From positions 1 through 40,960 of the forward strand of contig NZ_JAAITI010000030.1 of NCBI RefSeq assembly GCF_013304735.1: a stretch of 40,960 nucleotides of DNA. Reading direction: 5' to 3'. The notes beneath the pieces were generated by a model. That model did not search any database. It saw only the letters and a program-made list of their open reading frames with translations, and had not been told where the DNA came from. The stretch's first letter is position 1. Every line of letters starts with the position of its first letter. Positions 1 through 9,080 of the stretch are shown piece by piece. The position numbers and the translations under genes were made by a program. Source of the stretch: Blautia luti. GTDB taxonomy: Bacteria > Bacillota > Clostridia > Lachnospirales > Lachnospiraceae.

Positions 1-5
1 GAATA

Positions 6-52
6 GTCCCTTATAGGGACAGAGCAAGCCACCCGCTAAGCGGGTGGTCTTG
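6..52. repeat. Two adjacent hairpins at window start
   Basis: Positions 6-10 and 16-20 form a 5-bp stem with loop TTATA. Positions 25-36 and 40-52 form a strong 12-bp stem with a single bulged T at 48 and loop TAA; its core is CCACCCGC/GCGGGTGG. Neither arm is followed by a clear T-run, so it is not a textbook terminator on either strand. It lies downstream of the minus-strand tRNA and may end its transcript, or it may be a dispersed palindromic repeat. The pairing is certain; the role is not. Confidence 0.6.
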
Positions 53-85
53 ACTGTTTATAATAGTATTTAAGATAAAAAATAA

Positions 86-158
86 AGCTGCTGACGGGAA
101 TCGAACCCGTGACCTCCGCCTTACCAAGGCGACGCTCTACCGACTGAGCCACAGCAGC
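86..158 (-). tRNA. tRNA-Thr (anticodon GGT)
   Basis: The minus strand folds into a full 73-nt cloverleaf. It has a 7-bp acceptor stem GCTGCTG/CAGCAGC, a GCTC/GAGC D-stem, anticodon loop TTGGTAA giving anticodon GGT, a five-base variable loop, and a T-arm ACGGG-TTCGAAT-CCCGT. The discriminator base is T and no CCA is encoded. GGT reads threonine codons ACC/ACU. A sigma-A-like promoter lies about 35 bases upstream of the mature 5' end. No other tRNA is visible next to it. Confidence 0.97.
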
Positions 159-198
159 TTGTTTTGCGACGCGACGTTTGTGCCGCTCACAGTTGAAT

Positions 199-227
199 AT
201 ATTATCAGATGAGTAGAGAATTGTCAA
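199..227 (-). promoter_or_regulatory. Promoter of tRNA-Thr
   Basis: On the minus strand TTGACA (222-227) is followed, after exactly 17 bases, by TAATAT (199-204), which matches the -10 consensus at four of six positions. The predicted start near 192 leaves a short 5' leader before the mature tRNA end at 158. Confidence 0.7.
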
Positions 228-345
228 CATATATTTTGTAAATTTCTTTATTTTTTTTCGTGCAGATAAATTTTTTAAAAAACTTTCAAAAACTCCAAAT
301 TTATGATAAGATAAAACATCAGGACGATATCTAGGAGGGAGAATC

Positions 346-2013
346 ATGGACAACGAGACAGTTTCCAAAAACTTTATTGAGAATATTATAGACAAAGATC
401 TTGAAGAAGGCGTTTATGACACTGTGCATACACGTTTTCCACCGGAACCGAATGGTTATCTTCACATCGGACATGCAAAATCCATTCTTTTAAACTACGG
501 ACTTGCAAAGAAATACAACGGAAAATTTAACCTTCGTTTTGATGATACAAACCCGACAAAGGAGAAATCCGAATTCGTAGAATCCATCAAAGCTGATGTA
601 AAATGGCTTGGTGCAGACTGGGAAGACAGACTTTTCTTTGCTTCTGACTATTTTGACCAGATGTATGAAGCTGCTGTGAAACTGATCAAAAAAGGCAAAG
701 CTTTTGTCTGCGATCTGACTGCAGACCAGATCCGTGAGTACAGAGGAACTCTTACAGAACCAGGTAAAGAGAGCCCGTACAGAAACCGTACTGTAGAAGA
801 GAACCTGCAGCTTTTTGAGGAAATGCGCGAGGGTAAATACGGAGACGGTGAAAAAGTTCTCCGTGCAAAGATTGATATGGCATCTCCGAATATGAACATG
901 CGTGATCCGGTTATCTACCGTGTAGCCCGCATGACACACCACAACACAGGAGATAAATGGTGCATCTATCCGATGTATGACTTCGCCCATCCTATTGAGG
1001 ATGCGATCGAAGGCGTGACCCATTCCATCTGTACTCTGGAGTTTGAGGATCATAGACCGCTTTATGACTGGGTTGTAAAAGAACTGGAGTATCCACATCC
1101 GCCGAAGCAGATCGAGTTTGCAAAACTGTACCTTACAAACGTTGTTACAGGTAAACGTTACATCAAGAAACTTGTTGAGGATGGAATCGTAGATGGCTGG
1201 GATGATCCGAGATTGGTATCCATCGCTGCACTTCGCCGCCGTGGATTCACACCGGAATCCATCCGTAAATTCGTAGAGCTCTGTGGTGTTTCCAAGGCTA
1301 ACAGCTCTGTAGACTATGCAATGCTTGAATACTGCATCCGTGAGGATCTGAAACTGAAACGTCCACGTATGATGGCGATTCTTGATCCGATCAAACTTGT
1401 GATCGACAATTATCCGGAAGGACAGGTTGAGTACCTGGAAGCTCCGAACAATATGGAGAATGAGGAACTTGGAACCAGAAAGATCCCGTTCAGCAGAGAA
1501 CTTTATATCGAACGTGATGATTTCATGGCAGAGCCGCCGAAGAAATACAAACGTCTCTATATCGGAAATGAAGTCCGTCTTATGAATGCATATTTTGTAA
1601 CCTGTACAGGATATGAAGCAGATGATGACGGAACGATCCGTGTGGTTCACTGCATTTATGATCCGGAAACCAAGGGTGGAAACGCACCGGACGGACGTAA
1701 AGTAAAAGGAACCATCCACTGGGTAGAGGCATCCAACGCAGGCAAGGTTGAGGTAAGACTATACGAGAATATCGTAGATGAGGAGAAAGGTGTTTACAAT
1801 AAAGAAGACGGATCTCTCAATGTAAATCCAAATTCTCTTACTGTGACAAGTGCTTACGTTGAGCCGGAGCTTCTGAAAGCAAAAGGCTACGACAGCTATC
1901 AGTTTGTCCGCAACGGATTCTTCTGTGCAGACATCCATGACTCCAAAGAGGGCGCACCGGTATTTAACCGTATTGTGTCTCTTAAGAGCTCTTTCAAACT
2001 GCCGAAGGCATAA
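346..2013 (+). CDS. glnS: Glutaminyl-tRNA synthetase
   Basis: Cytosolic class I aminoacyl-tRNA synthetase that charges tRNA-Gln with glutamine using ATP. The 555-aa length fits the family. The Rossmann fold carries [14 protein letters not shown] with HIGH at residues 40-43, and the catalytic core runs through the WDDPR motif near 283. The C-terminal half (about 350-555) is the beta-barrel anticodon-binding domain. The usual MSKRKL loop is replaced by TGKRYI (268-273), which keeps the Lys-Arg pair but loses the serine. The start is set by AGGAGG at 333-338, eight bases before ATG. The gene is monocistronic, with a terminator right after it. Annotation is firm; only the loop variant is unusual. 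Confidence 0.97.
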   Translation: MDNETVSKNFIENIIDKDLEEGVYDTVHTRFPPEPNGYLHIGHAKSILLNYGLAKKYNGKFNLRFDDTNPTKEKSEFVESIKADVKWLGADWEDRLFFASDYFDQMYEAAVKLIKKGKAFVCDLTADQIREYRGTLTEPGKESPYRNRTVEENLQLFEEMREGKYGDGEKVLRAKIDMASPNMNMRDPVIYRVARMTHHNTGDKWCIYPMYDFAHPIEDAIEGVTHSICTLEFEDHRPLYDWVVKELEYPHPPKQIEFAKLYLTNVVTGKRYIKKLVEDGIVDGWDDPRLVSIAALRRRGFTPESIRKFVELCGVSKANSSVDYAMLEYCIREDLKLKRPRMMAILDPIKLVIDNYPEGQVEYLEAPNNMENEELGTRKIPFSRELYIERDDFMAEPPKKYKRLYIGNEVRLMNAYFVTCTGYEADDDGTIRVVHCIYDPETKGGNAPDGRKVKGTIHWVEASNAGKVEVRLYENIVDEEKGVYNKEDGSLNVNPNSLTVTSAYVEPELLKAKGYDSYQFVRNGFFCADIHDSKEGAPVFNRIVSLKSSFKLPKA

Positions 2014-2045
2014 GATCAAAACCGTAATCATATATAACAGACAGT

Positions 2046-2083
2046 ACGCCGGGATATCTGTACATCCCGGCGTATTATATTTT
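2046..2083 (+). terminator. Intrinsic terminator after glnS
   Basis: A perfect 10-bp stem, ACGCCGGGAT (2046-2055) with ATCCCGGCGT (2064-2073), has an 8-base loop and is followed by the T-rich tract ATTATATTTT. It lies 32 bases after the glnS stop. Confidence 0.85.
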
Positions 2084-2175
2084 ATAATCCGGAAGAAATT
2101 CTCTTTTGACAATTCCGGTTGCACCTCCTTCCGTAAAAGGTTATACTGATAACACAGAAAGAGAGGAATACACAC

Positions 2176-2781
2176 ATGAAAAAGATCGTGCTTGCTTCCG
2201 CGTCTCCCAGGAGACGGGAGCTTTTGAGCCAGGTGGGAATCATATTTGAGGTAAAACCTGCCAGTGGGGAAGAACGTATCACCAGCACAGAGCCCTCGAA
2301 GGTGGTTGAGGAACTTTCCTGTCAGAAGGCCATGTTTACCGCACATGCACTGGAAAAAGAACAGGCGGATGATCTGGCGGATATCCTTGTAATCGGAGCG
2401 GATACCATAGTCTCCTATGAGGGAAAGATCCTCGGTAAACCTTCAGATCCGAAAGCAGCAGTGGATATGCTGAGTATGCTGCAGGGAAACACACATCAGG
2501 TATATACGGGTGTGACAGTTCTTGTAAGAGAAGAAGAAAGCTGGAAAGTTCATACGTTTCATGAATGCACAGATGTAATTTTTTACCCGGTAACCCAGGA
2601 AGAGATTACAGAATATGTAAACAGCAAAGATCCCATGGATAAGGCAGGAAGCTACGGAATCCAGGGCGCCTGGGGAGCTTATGTGAAAGGAATCCGCGGC
2701 GATTACAACAACGTAGTCGGGCTGCCTGTGGCACGGCTGATCTATGAGACAAAGAAACTGGGAATAAACCTGAGAGGATGA
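2176..2781 (+). CDS. maf: Maf-family nucleotide pyrophosphatase
   Basis: Cytosolic house-cleaning enzyme of the Maf/YhdE family, which hydrolyses non-canonical or dTTP/UTP-type nucleoside triphosphates to monophosphates. The N-terminus has the signature LASASPRRRELL (residues 6-17). The catalytic region GADT (about 75-78) is followed by GKILGKP and the H-x-V-x-TGV segment typical of the family. At 201 aa it is the usual length. The start follows AGAGG at 2162-2166. Its stop overlaps the next gene's start by 4 bases (ATGA), so the two are probably co-translated. The substrate is not readable from sequence alone, and Maf proteins have also been linked to septum inhibition. Confidence 0.93.
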   Translation: MKKIVLASASPRRRELLSQVGIIFEVKPASGEERITSTEPSKVVEELSCQKAMFTAHALEKEQADDLADILVIGADTIVSYEGKILGKPSDPKAAVDMLSMLQGNTHQVYTGVTVLVREEESWKVHTFHECTDVIFYPVTQEEITEYVNSKDPMDKAGSYGIQGAWGAYVKGIRGDYNNVVGLPVARLIYETKKLGINLRG

Positions 2782-3455
2782 ATGACAAAATGATAAAAGC
2801 TTGTATTTTTGACCTGGATGGAACAATTGCAGATACGCTGGAATCCATGGCATATGTGGCGAATGAGATCATGGAGAAATTTTCCCTGAAACCACAGCCG
2901 GCAGACAATTTCCGCTATTACAGCGGAGAAGGCGCAGACATGCTGATAAAAAGATGCCTGATCGATGCAGGAGATCCGGAACTGGTCCATTACGAAGAAG
3001 TCCGGGAACTTTACCGCAAAAAATTTGATGAAGATCCCCTGTATAAAGTTGTACCATATAAAGACATGCCGGAAACCCTTCAGAAACTGAAAGATGCGGG
3101 ACTGAAAATGGCAGTATGCTCCAACAAGCCACACATTGCGGCACAGAAAGTCGTAAAAGTAATCTATGGGGATGTTTTTGACGAAGTAATGGGACAGCAG
3201 GAGGGAATCCGAAGGAAACCAGCACCGGACGGCCCGTTAAAGATCGCGGAAGAATTCGGAGTGAAACCGGAAGAATGCATGTATATCGGAGATACAAAAA
3301 CAGACATGCAGACAGGAAAAGCAGCCGGAATGTATACGGTAGGTGCGCTCTGGGGATTTCGTGGCCGCAGGGAACTTGAGGAAAACGGTGCGGATATTGT
3401 GGCAGATGGCCCGATGGATCTTTTTACCATATATCAGGAGAAAAGTTATAAATAA
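2778..3455 (+). CDS. HAD-family phosphatase, phosphoglycolate phosphatase-like
   Basis: A 225-aa haloacid dehalogenase superfamily hydrolase with all four motifs: DLDGT with the catalytic Asp12 and Asp14, a Ser in CSNK (motif II), Lys147 in RRKPAPDG (motif III) and GDTKTD at 172-176 (motif IV). The helical cap between motifs I and II, and the overall layout, resemble Gph/PGP-type enzymes that dephosphorylate phosphoglycolate or similar small phosphates. It overlaps maf by 4 bases, and an AGAGG inside the maf end serves as its ribosome site. A second ATG four codons in is possible. Substrate assignment within HAD enzymes is unreliable, so the class is firm and the substrate is not. Confidence 0.88.
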   Translation: MNDKMIKACIFDLDGTIADTLESMAYVANEIMEKFSLKPQPADNFRYYSGEGADMLIKRCLIDAGDPELVHYEEVRELYRKKFDEDPLYKVVPYKDMPETLQKLKDAGLKMAVCSNKPHIAAQKVVKVIYGDVFDEVMGQQEGIRRKPAPDGPLKIAEEFGVKPEECMYIGDTKTDMQTGKAAGMYTVGALWGFRGRRELEENGADIVADGPMDLFTIYQEKSYK

Positions 3456-3469
3456 AGGAGGATTTTTAA

Positions 3470-3727
3470 ATGTACAAAAAAGAATATGTCCAGACATTTC
3501 TGGAAAAACAGGGACAGCTCTTTGATGAGCCGGTAGCAGATGATTTTGAAGAGGCAGAGGCATTTCTGGAAGACTGTATGGCAGTTGTTCTGGATTCTCT
3601 GAAAGATGTAAAGAAATATCTGGATGGAATGGGTGCAGATGTGGAAGGCCTTTCTCTGAAAGAACTGGAAGAAGAGAGTGAAGTGTTTAAACTTCCGGAT
3701 GGAAAATATATGATTGTTGAAGGCTGA
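3470..3727 (+). CDS. Small acidic conserved protein, function unknown
   Basis: An 85-aa acidic protein with a strong AAGGAGG (3455-3461) nine bases before ATG and only 14 bases after the HAD gene, so it is very likely expressed with it. It is predicted mostly helical: Glu/Asp-rich segments around residues 20-50, then a LSLKELEEE stretch and a C-terminal beta-like end, LPDGKYMIVEG. There is no signal peptide or membrane segment, and one cysteine. It resembles small proteins conserved beside HAD phosphatases in Lachnospiraceae that are sometimes labelled glyoxalase. I see no glyoxalase metal ligands and do not adopt that name. Confidence 0.8.
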   Translation: MYKKEYVQTFLEKQGQLFDEPVADDFEEAEAFLEDCMAVVLDSLKDVKKYLDGMGADVEGLSLKELEEESEVFKLPDGKYMIVEG

Positions 3728-3860
3728 TGGAAAAATATGTCGGAAAACAAGAATTACATCCCCGAAAATTAAATATGGTAAACTTACATCAGCAAAGAAA
3801 GGTCTGCAAAAATCTGACAGAAACGCAGAAAATTAAAAATGATGTAAAGGAGGATGGAAT

Positions 3861-6755
3861 ATGAAGAAAAACAGAGTACTGGCAGTCATTATGGCCGTGC
3901 TTATGATGGTTACATTACTTCCATCTATGGTATTTGCCGCTGCAGCTCCCCAGGGAGCACTTGATGGCAAACTGAAAATTAAAGGAACAATTGCAGTAGG
4001 CGTTACCTTAAGCGCAGATTATTCCAAGGTAAAACCAGAAGGAATTACAGATGATTATGTGAGTTTTTCATGGTCTCTGAAAGACGGTGATCTGCTTACA
4101 GAAGTAGGAACCGATAAAACCTATAAGGTGGAAGAAAAGGATCTGGGACTTCCCATTGTTCTTAAAATTACAGGTAAAGAAGAAATGGGAATCAGCGGTG
4201 AACTTACGGTAACGACGCAGGAAGTTTCCGCGACGGAGGAAGAAGCAAAAGCTCTTGCACAGCAGAAGAAGGAAGAAGCTGCCGATAGTGAGAGCGAATT
4301 GGATGAAACTTCAGAACAGGATTCTACAGAAGAAAGTACAGAAACGGAAATTTCTCCGGCAGCAGACCAAAATACAGAAACAGATGAGAGTGCACAGCCT
4401 GATGAAAGTACGGAAACCGAAGAAAGTACAGAAGAAATCGGCACAGATGAAAATACGAGTTCTCAGGAAGAAGTATCCAATACAGAAGAAAAACAGGATT
4501 CTTCTACAGAGACTTCCGAAATTATTGAGGTTGGAGGAAACCAGGAGGAAAAGACCGAGCAGGCCGAAGAACTTACCTATTCGGCGGCGGCTTCCACAGA
4601 AGACGGAAGTGGTGTCCTGAACTTCGGATCTGTTGAAGAAGGATATACGGAAGTACCAGGAGAACAGTATGTTATTATTACCAATAATGGAACCGGAGAT
4701 CTGAATTTTAAAGAAATTGCGCCGGAGAATTTTATGGCGCAGGATATTAACGAGCAGCCATTGAAAAGTGGTGAATCAGTTACCGTATGGGTGAAACCAA
4801 GAGAAGGGCTGAAAGCCGGAGAATATAAAGATCTGATTACCTATCAGACAGAAGAAGGCGCAGATGTTTTCTTTGAGGCAGATTTTTCAGTGGAAGCAGG
4901 AGAAAAAGACGATAAAGCGGACTCTGGAAAAACAACCGAACCAAAAGAAAATGAAGATAAAACCTATAAACTTACCGTAGACTCCGAAGAAATTTCTTTT
5001 GATGATCTGACAGCAGGTTATGATAATGTTGAAACAAGAACTGTTACAGTCAGAAATGATGGTACAGAGACAGTGACGCTGGTACAGCCGGTTTCCGAAA
5101 TATTTGACATTGCACCGGTCAGCGCAGTGGAAAGTGACGGAAATATTCAGCTTGCCCAGGGGGATGAGCAGATGTTTACCGTACAGCCAAAAATCGGTCT
5201 TGAAGCAAAAGCAGATTCTTACACAGAAGATCTTGTCTTTGCCTCATCGGATAACAATGCATCGGTAACAGTAAAAGCATCGGTAACTGTGAAAGAAGAA
5301 CCTCAGAAAATAGTATCGGTAAGCGTTAATCCGGAAAAACTGAATTTTGAAAGCCAGGAACAGGGATACAGTACAGCGCCAGAAGCGCAGACAGTAACAG
5401 TTGAAAACACCGGAACAGAAGCGGTTCGTTTGGTACAGCCAACCGCCAGAAACTATGAAGTAGGTACAATTTCGGCGGAAGTGATTAATCCGGGAGATTA
5501 TGCTACGTTTACCGTACAGCCGAAGACAGGTCTTGCAGCAGGCAGCTACAATGGAACAATTCAGATAACGGATAAAGATGGAAACATAAAAGATGGAGTT
5601 TCCGTATCATTTGAAGTGACAGAGCCTGCACCGATTTATAATCTATCTGTCAGCCCGGAAAATCTGGAATTTGGAAATGCAGAGGAAGGATACAAAAATA
5701 TTCCAGAGGCACAGACGGTTACCGTTACCAATACCGGAAACACAGCAATTACATTGCAGCAGCCTTCCGGTATGAATTATACAGTGGGCAGTCTTTCCAA
5801 GACAGAGATTAACGCAGGAGAAAACGCTACATTTACTGTACAGCCGGCAGGTGGCCTTTCTGCATCTGAATATGTGGAAGACATTGCGGTTTCCAGTAGC
5901 GCGGATGTGGAAGTTTCTGTAAATGCACATTTCACTGTCACAGAAAAAAAGACGGATAATACGAAAAAAGGAAATAATCTGACAGGAATAAAAAAACCGT
6001 CTGACATTAAAGATCTTCCAAATGGTACCGAGAAGACACAGAAAGCACTGAAACTTCCGGAAACAGTAACAATTAAGACAACAAAGGGAGAACAGAAAGC
6101 TTCTGTAACATGGGATGTAAATGGCTGTTCTTATAATCCGTCCTCTGCGGACAGACAGACATTTAATGTAAAAGGTACTGTCAAACTTCCAGATGGGGTA
6201 AAAAATCCGGATGGAATCAGCACAGTGATTGCAGTAAGTGTGACTGTAAACGGATACAGTGGTTCCAAGGCAGCTGCTTCCGATAATAAGATCACAGGAA
6301 TTGATCCGGATGGCAAGTATGATACCAACACGAAGATTACTTTTACAGCAGTGGGAGCAGGAATGGATAATGCCAGCCCGCGTAAGGGAGATACCAGATA
6401 TCTTCCGAAAAGCTGGAAAATTACAGAGGAGCGTACATGGGATGCAGCACCGTACACAGCAACATTCCGCGTAAGCAAACCGGGTAATTACACCTTAAAA
6501 GTTACTTTTGGACAGCAGAAATATGATGGCACCAACTGGAAAGATACAGGTACACAGTCAGAAAGTACCGTTGCTTTTGCTGTATCACAGGCCGAGATTC
6601 TTACAGCAACACCGAGTCCTGCAGTTACGCAGTCAAACAAAAAATCGGCAGTGCAGACAGGAGACAGTACACCGGTTATGACATTTGTGATTGTTCTGGT
6701 TGTTGCAGCAGTATGCATTGGTGGTATTCTTGTGTATCGCAGAAAGAAAAAATAA
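3861..6755 (+). CDS. Large cell-surface protein with HYDIN/ASPM-like repeats and anchor
   Basis: A 964-aa exported protein. Residues 1-27 form a signal peptide (KKNR, hydrophobic core, VFA-A cleavage). Residues 130-245 are a Ser/Thr/Glu-rich low-complexity spacer. Four related beta-sandwich repeats begin near 253, 378, 494 and 602. Each opens with a short F-x-x-x-x-x-GY segment, followed by a V-T-V-x-N-x-G-T strand, and ends near F-T-V-Q-P-x-x-GL. They resemble choice-of-anchor-D/ASPM-SPD-2-Hydin domains. A Big_4-like Ig domain follows at about 728-795 and another beta domain at 815-915. The C-terminus is QTGD (932-935), a hydrophobic segment (about 939-959) and RRKKK, which looks like a degenerate sortase signal or a simple membrane anchor. 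AAAGGAGG precedes the ATG. The ligand is unknown. Confidence 0.9.
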   Translation: MKKNRVLAVIMAVLMMVTLLPSMVFAAAAPQGALDGKLKIKGTIAVGVTLSADYSKVKPEGITDDYVSFSWSLKDGDLLTEVGTDKTYKVEEKDLGLPIVLKITGKEEMGISGELTVTTQEVSATEEEAKALAQQKKEEAADSESELDETSEQDSTEESTETEISPAADQNTETDESAQPDESTETEESTEEIGTDENTSSQEEVSNTEEKQDSSTETSEIIEVGGNQEEKTEQAEELTYSAAASTEDGSGVLNFGSVEEGYTEVPGEQYVIITNNGTGDLNFKEIAPENFMAQDINEQPLKSGESVTVWVKPREGLKAGEYKDLITYQTEEGADVFFEADFSVEAGEKDDKADSGKTTEPKENEDKTYKLTVDSEEISFDDLTAGYDNVETRTVTVRNDGTETVTLVQPVSEIFDIAPVSAVESDGNIQLAQGDEQMFTVQPKIGLEAKADSYTEDLVFASSDNNASVTVKASVTVKEEPQKIVSVSVNPEKLNFESQEQGYSTAPEAQTVTVENTGTEAVRLVQPTARNYEVGTISAEVINPGDYATFTVQPKTGLAAGSYNGTIQITDKDGNIKDGVSVSFEVTEPAPIYNLSVSPENLEFGNAEEGYKNIPEAQTVTVTNTGNTAITLQQPSGMNYTVGSLSKTEINAGENATFTVQPAGGLSASEYVEDIAVSSSADVEVSVNAHFTVTEKKTDNTKKGNNLTGIKKPSDIKDLPNGTEKTQKALKLPETVTIKTTKGEQKASVTWDVNGCSYNPSSADRQTFNVKGTVKLPDGVKNPDGISTVIAVSVTVNGYSGSKAAASDNKITGIDPDGKYDTNTKITFTAVGAGMDNASPRKGDTRYLPKSWKITEERTWDAAPYTATFRVSKPGNYTLKVTFGQQKYDGTNWKDTGTQSESTVAFAVSQAEILTATPSPAVTQSNKKSAVQTGDSTPVMTFVIVLVVAAVCIGGILVYRRKKK

Positions 6756-6776
6756 ATAAATTATACGCAGATAGCG

Positions 6777-6811
6777 TCCCCTCGCATGACTTGATGTGCG
6801 AGGGGATTTTT
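6777..6811 (+). terminator. Intrinsic terminator after the surface protein gene
   Basis: A perfect 10-bp stem, TCCCCTCGCA (6777-6786) with TGCGAGGGGA (6797-6806), has a 10-base loop and is followed directly by TTTTT. It separates the surface protein transcript from the heat shock promoter. Confidence 0.92.
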
Positions 6812-6834
6812 ACATGGAAAATACAAAATTGTTA

Positions 6835-6861
6835 CTAGCACTCGAAAATGGTGAGTGCTAA
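6835..6861 (+). promoter_or_regulatory. CIRCE operator (HrcA binding site)
   Basis: The left half CTAGCACTC (6835-6843), a 9-base spacer and the right half GAGTGCTAA (6853-6861) match the CIRCE consensus TTAGCACTC-N9-GAGTGCTAA at 17 of 18 half-site positions. HrcA is the known repressor for CIRCE. The element sits just upstream of the -35 of the htpG promoter. No hrcA, groE or dnaK gene is in the window. Confidence 0.93.
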
Positions 6862-6868
6862 ATTTTCC

Positions 6869-6897
6869 TTGACTTTTGTAAAAAGTCGTATTAGTAT
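6869..6897 (+). promoter_or_regulatory. htpG promoter
   Basis: TTGACT (6869-6874), a 17-base spacer and TAGTAT (6892-6897) fit a sigma-A promoter. The expected start near 6904 gives a leader of about 105 bases. It lies seven bases downstream of CIRCE, so HrcA would act from an upstream position rather than from the more usual place overlapping or downstream of the start. Confidence 0.75.
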
Positions 6898-7008
6898 ATA
6901 TTTAGTCAGTCGGATAAAAGAATCCGCAGGATGATAAAGTAAAGACAGAAACAGTTTTCCGGTTCTGCCGGGAATATAAGGAATAAAAGTAAAAGGAGAG
7001 TGACATAC

Positions 7009-9057
7009 ATGTCAGCAAAACATGGAAGTTTATCAATCAACAGTGAAAATATTTTCCCGATTATCAAGAAATGGTTATATTCAGACCATGATATTTTTGT
7101 AAGAGAGATGATCTCCAATGGATGTGATGCAATCACCAAGCTGAGAAAACTGGAAGTTATGGGTGATTACACATTTCCGGACGGATATAAACCGGCAGTG
7201 AATGTTATTGTGGATCCGGATCAGAAGACTCTGAAGTTTATTGATAACGGTATCGGTATGACGGCAGACGAAGTAGAGGAATATATTACTCAGATTGCAT
7301 TTTCCGGTGCAACAGAGTTTCTTGAGAAGTATAAAGATAAGACAACCGATGATCAGATGATTGGTCATTTCGGACTTGGTTTCTATTCCGCTTTTATGGT
7401 TGCGGACGAAGTTCATATTGATACTCTTTCTTATAAAGAGGGTTCCACACCGGTTCACTGGACCTGTGATGGTGGTACAGAATACGAGATGGCAGATGGA
7501 AATAAGACAGAGCCTGGAACAGAAATCACTCTTTTCCTTAATGAAGAAAGCCTGGAGTTTGCAAATGAATACCGCATGCGTGAAGTAATTGAGAAATACT
7601 GTTCTTTCATGCCGGTAAATATTTATCTTTCCAAGGCAAACGCAGAGCAGGAATATGAAACTATTGACGAAGCAGATCTCCGTGACGACGATGTAGTAGT
7701 GGAGCATATCCATGAAGAAGCCAAGACAGAGGAGAAAGAGAACGATAAAGGTGAGAAAGAAGTTGTTGAAGTTTCTCCTGCCAAAGACAAGGTAAAAATT
7801 AATAAACGTCCGGTATCGTTAAGTGACACACAGCCATTGTGGATGAAACATCCAAATGAGTGTACAGATGAAGAGTATAAAGAATTTTACCGTAAGGTAT
7901 TTATGGATTACAAGGAGCCACTGTTCTGGATTCATCTGAATATGGATTATCCGTTCAACCTGAAAGGTATCCTGTATTTCCCGAAAATCAGAACCGAGTA
8001 CGATTCTATTGAGGGAACAATCAAACTTTATAATAATCAGGTGTTTATCGCAGATAACATTAAAGAGGTAATTCCGGAATTCCTTCTTCTTCTGAAAGGT
8101 GTCATTGACTGCCCGGATCTGCCACTGAATGTATCTCGTTCCGCACTGCAGAATGACGGTTTTGTCAAGAAAATTTCCGAGTATATTACAAAGAAAGTTG
8201 CAGACAAACTGACAGGAATGTGCAAGACTGACAGAGAATCCTATGAGAAATACTGGGATGATATCAGTCCGTTTATCAAATTTGGCTGCATCAAGGATTC
8301 AAAATTCGGTGAGAAGATGAATGACTATATTCTCTTCAAAAATCTGGATGGCAAATATCTTACCCTGAAAGACTGTGTTGAGGAAAATAAAAAAGAAGAA
8401 GCCAAAACAGAAGAAGAGAAAACTTCGGATGAATCCAAGAAAGAAGAAAAGGAAGAACCAGAAAAGACAGTTATCTATTATGTTACAGATGAAGTACAGC
8501 AGAGCCAGTATATTAACATGTTCCGCGAGGCAGGAAAAGATGCTGTAATCCTGAAACATGTGATAGATTCTCAGTTTATTTCTCATCTTGAGCAGCAGGA
8601 TCAGGAAATTCAGTTCAAGAGAATTGATGCGGATCTTACAGAAGAGCTTCGTGAAGATGGCGAGACAGATGAAACAACAGTAAAGACTCTGACAGATGTA
8701 TTCCGCAAAAACCTCGGCAAAGATAAACTGGAAGTAAAAGTAGAAAAACTGAAAAATGAAAATACTGCAGCGATGATTACACTTCCAGAAGAGAGCCGCC
8801 GTATGCAGGATATGATGAAGATGTACAATATGTATGGAATGGATCCGAATATGTTCGGAGGACAGGAAATACTTGTTCTGAACGCAAATCATCCACTTGT
8901 GAAATTTGTGGCAGAAAATCAGGAATCTGAGCATGTTCCGGTGATTTGTGAACAGCTCTATGATCTGGCAATGATGAGCCATAAACAGCTTTCTCCGGAG
9001 GAAATGACAAAATTTGTCAAGAGAAGCAATGATATTCTTATGGTTCTCACAAAATAA
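7009..9057 (+). CDS. htpG: Hsp90-family chaperone HtpG
   Basis: Cytosolic ATP-dependent chaperone, 682 aa from the chosen start. The N-terminal Bergerat ATP site is present: SNGCDA with Asn37, DNGIGM at 79-84 and GHFGLGFYS starting at 119. The middle domain includes NVSRSALQ with the conserved catalytic-loop Arg. Two Lys/Glu-rich insertions (about 236-266 and 458-490) make it longer than E. coli HtpG. An in-frame GTG at 7000 overlaps the AAAGGAG ribosome site (6992-6998), so the ATG at 7009, with ten bases of spacing, is preferred. It is monocistronic between a CIRCE-controlled promoter and a terminator, so heat or misfolding induction through HrcA is expected. Confidence 0.97.
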   Translation: MSAKHGSLSINSENIFPIIKKWLYSDHDIFVREMISNGCDAITKLRKLEVMGDYTFPDGYKPAVNVIVDPDQKTLKFIDNGIGMTADEVEEYITQIAFSGATEFLEKYKDKTTDDQMIGHFGLGFYSAFMVADEVHIDTLSYKEGSTPVHWTCDGGTEYEMADGNKTEPGTEITLFLNEESLEFANEYRMREVIEKYCSFMPVNIYLSKANAEQEYETIDEADLRDDDVVVEHIHEEAKTEEKENDKGEKEVVEVSPAKDKVKINKRPVSLSDTQPLWMKHPNECTDEEYKEFYRKVFMDYKEPLFWIHLNMDYPFNLKGILYFPKIRTEYDSIEGTIKLYNNQVFIADNIKEVIPEFLLLLKGVIDCPDLPLNVSRSALQNDGFVKKISEYITKKVADKLTGMCKTDRESYEKYWDDISPFIKFGCIKDSKFGEKMNDYILFKNLDGKYLTLKDCVEENKKEEAKTEEEKTSDESKKEEKEEPEKTVIYYVTDEVQQSQYINMFREAGKDAVILKHVIDSQFISHLEQQDQEIQFKRIDADLTEELREDGETDETTVKTLTDVFRKNLGKDKLEVKVEKLKNENTAAMITLPEESRRMQDMMKMYNMYGMDPNMFGGQEILVLNANHPLVKFVAENQESEHVPVICEQLYDLAMMSHKQLSPEEMTKFVKRSNDILMVLTK

Positions 9058-9080
9058 ATAACGGAATCAGGAACAGAGAG

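Noticed and set aside
490..1719. A 409-codon open frame on the minus strand opposite glnS
   Set aside because: It lies wholly inside a clear GlnRS gene, has no ribosome site and its Cys/Phe-rich translation resembles nothing; it is a codon-bias shadow.
4255..4620. A Lys/Arg-rich plus-strand frame inside the surface protein gene
   Set aside because: It is the +1 reading of the Glu/Ser/Thr-rich repeat tract; no ribosome site.
7000..7008. GTG as the start of htpG
   Set aside because: It overlaps the AAAGGAG ribosome site; the ATG at 7009 has proper spacing and gives the usual HtpG N-terminus.
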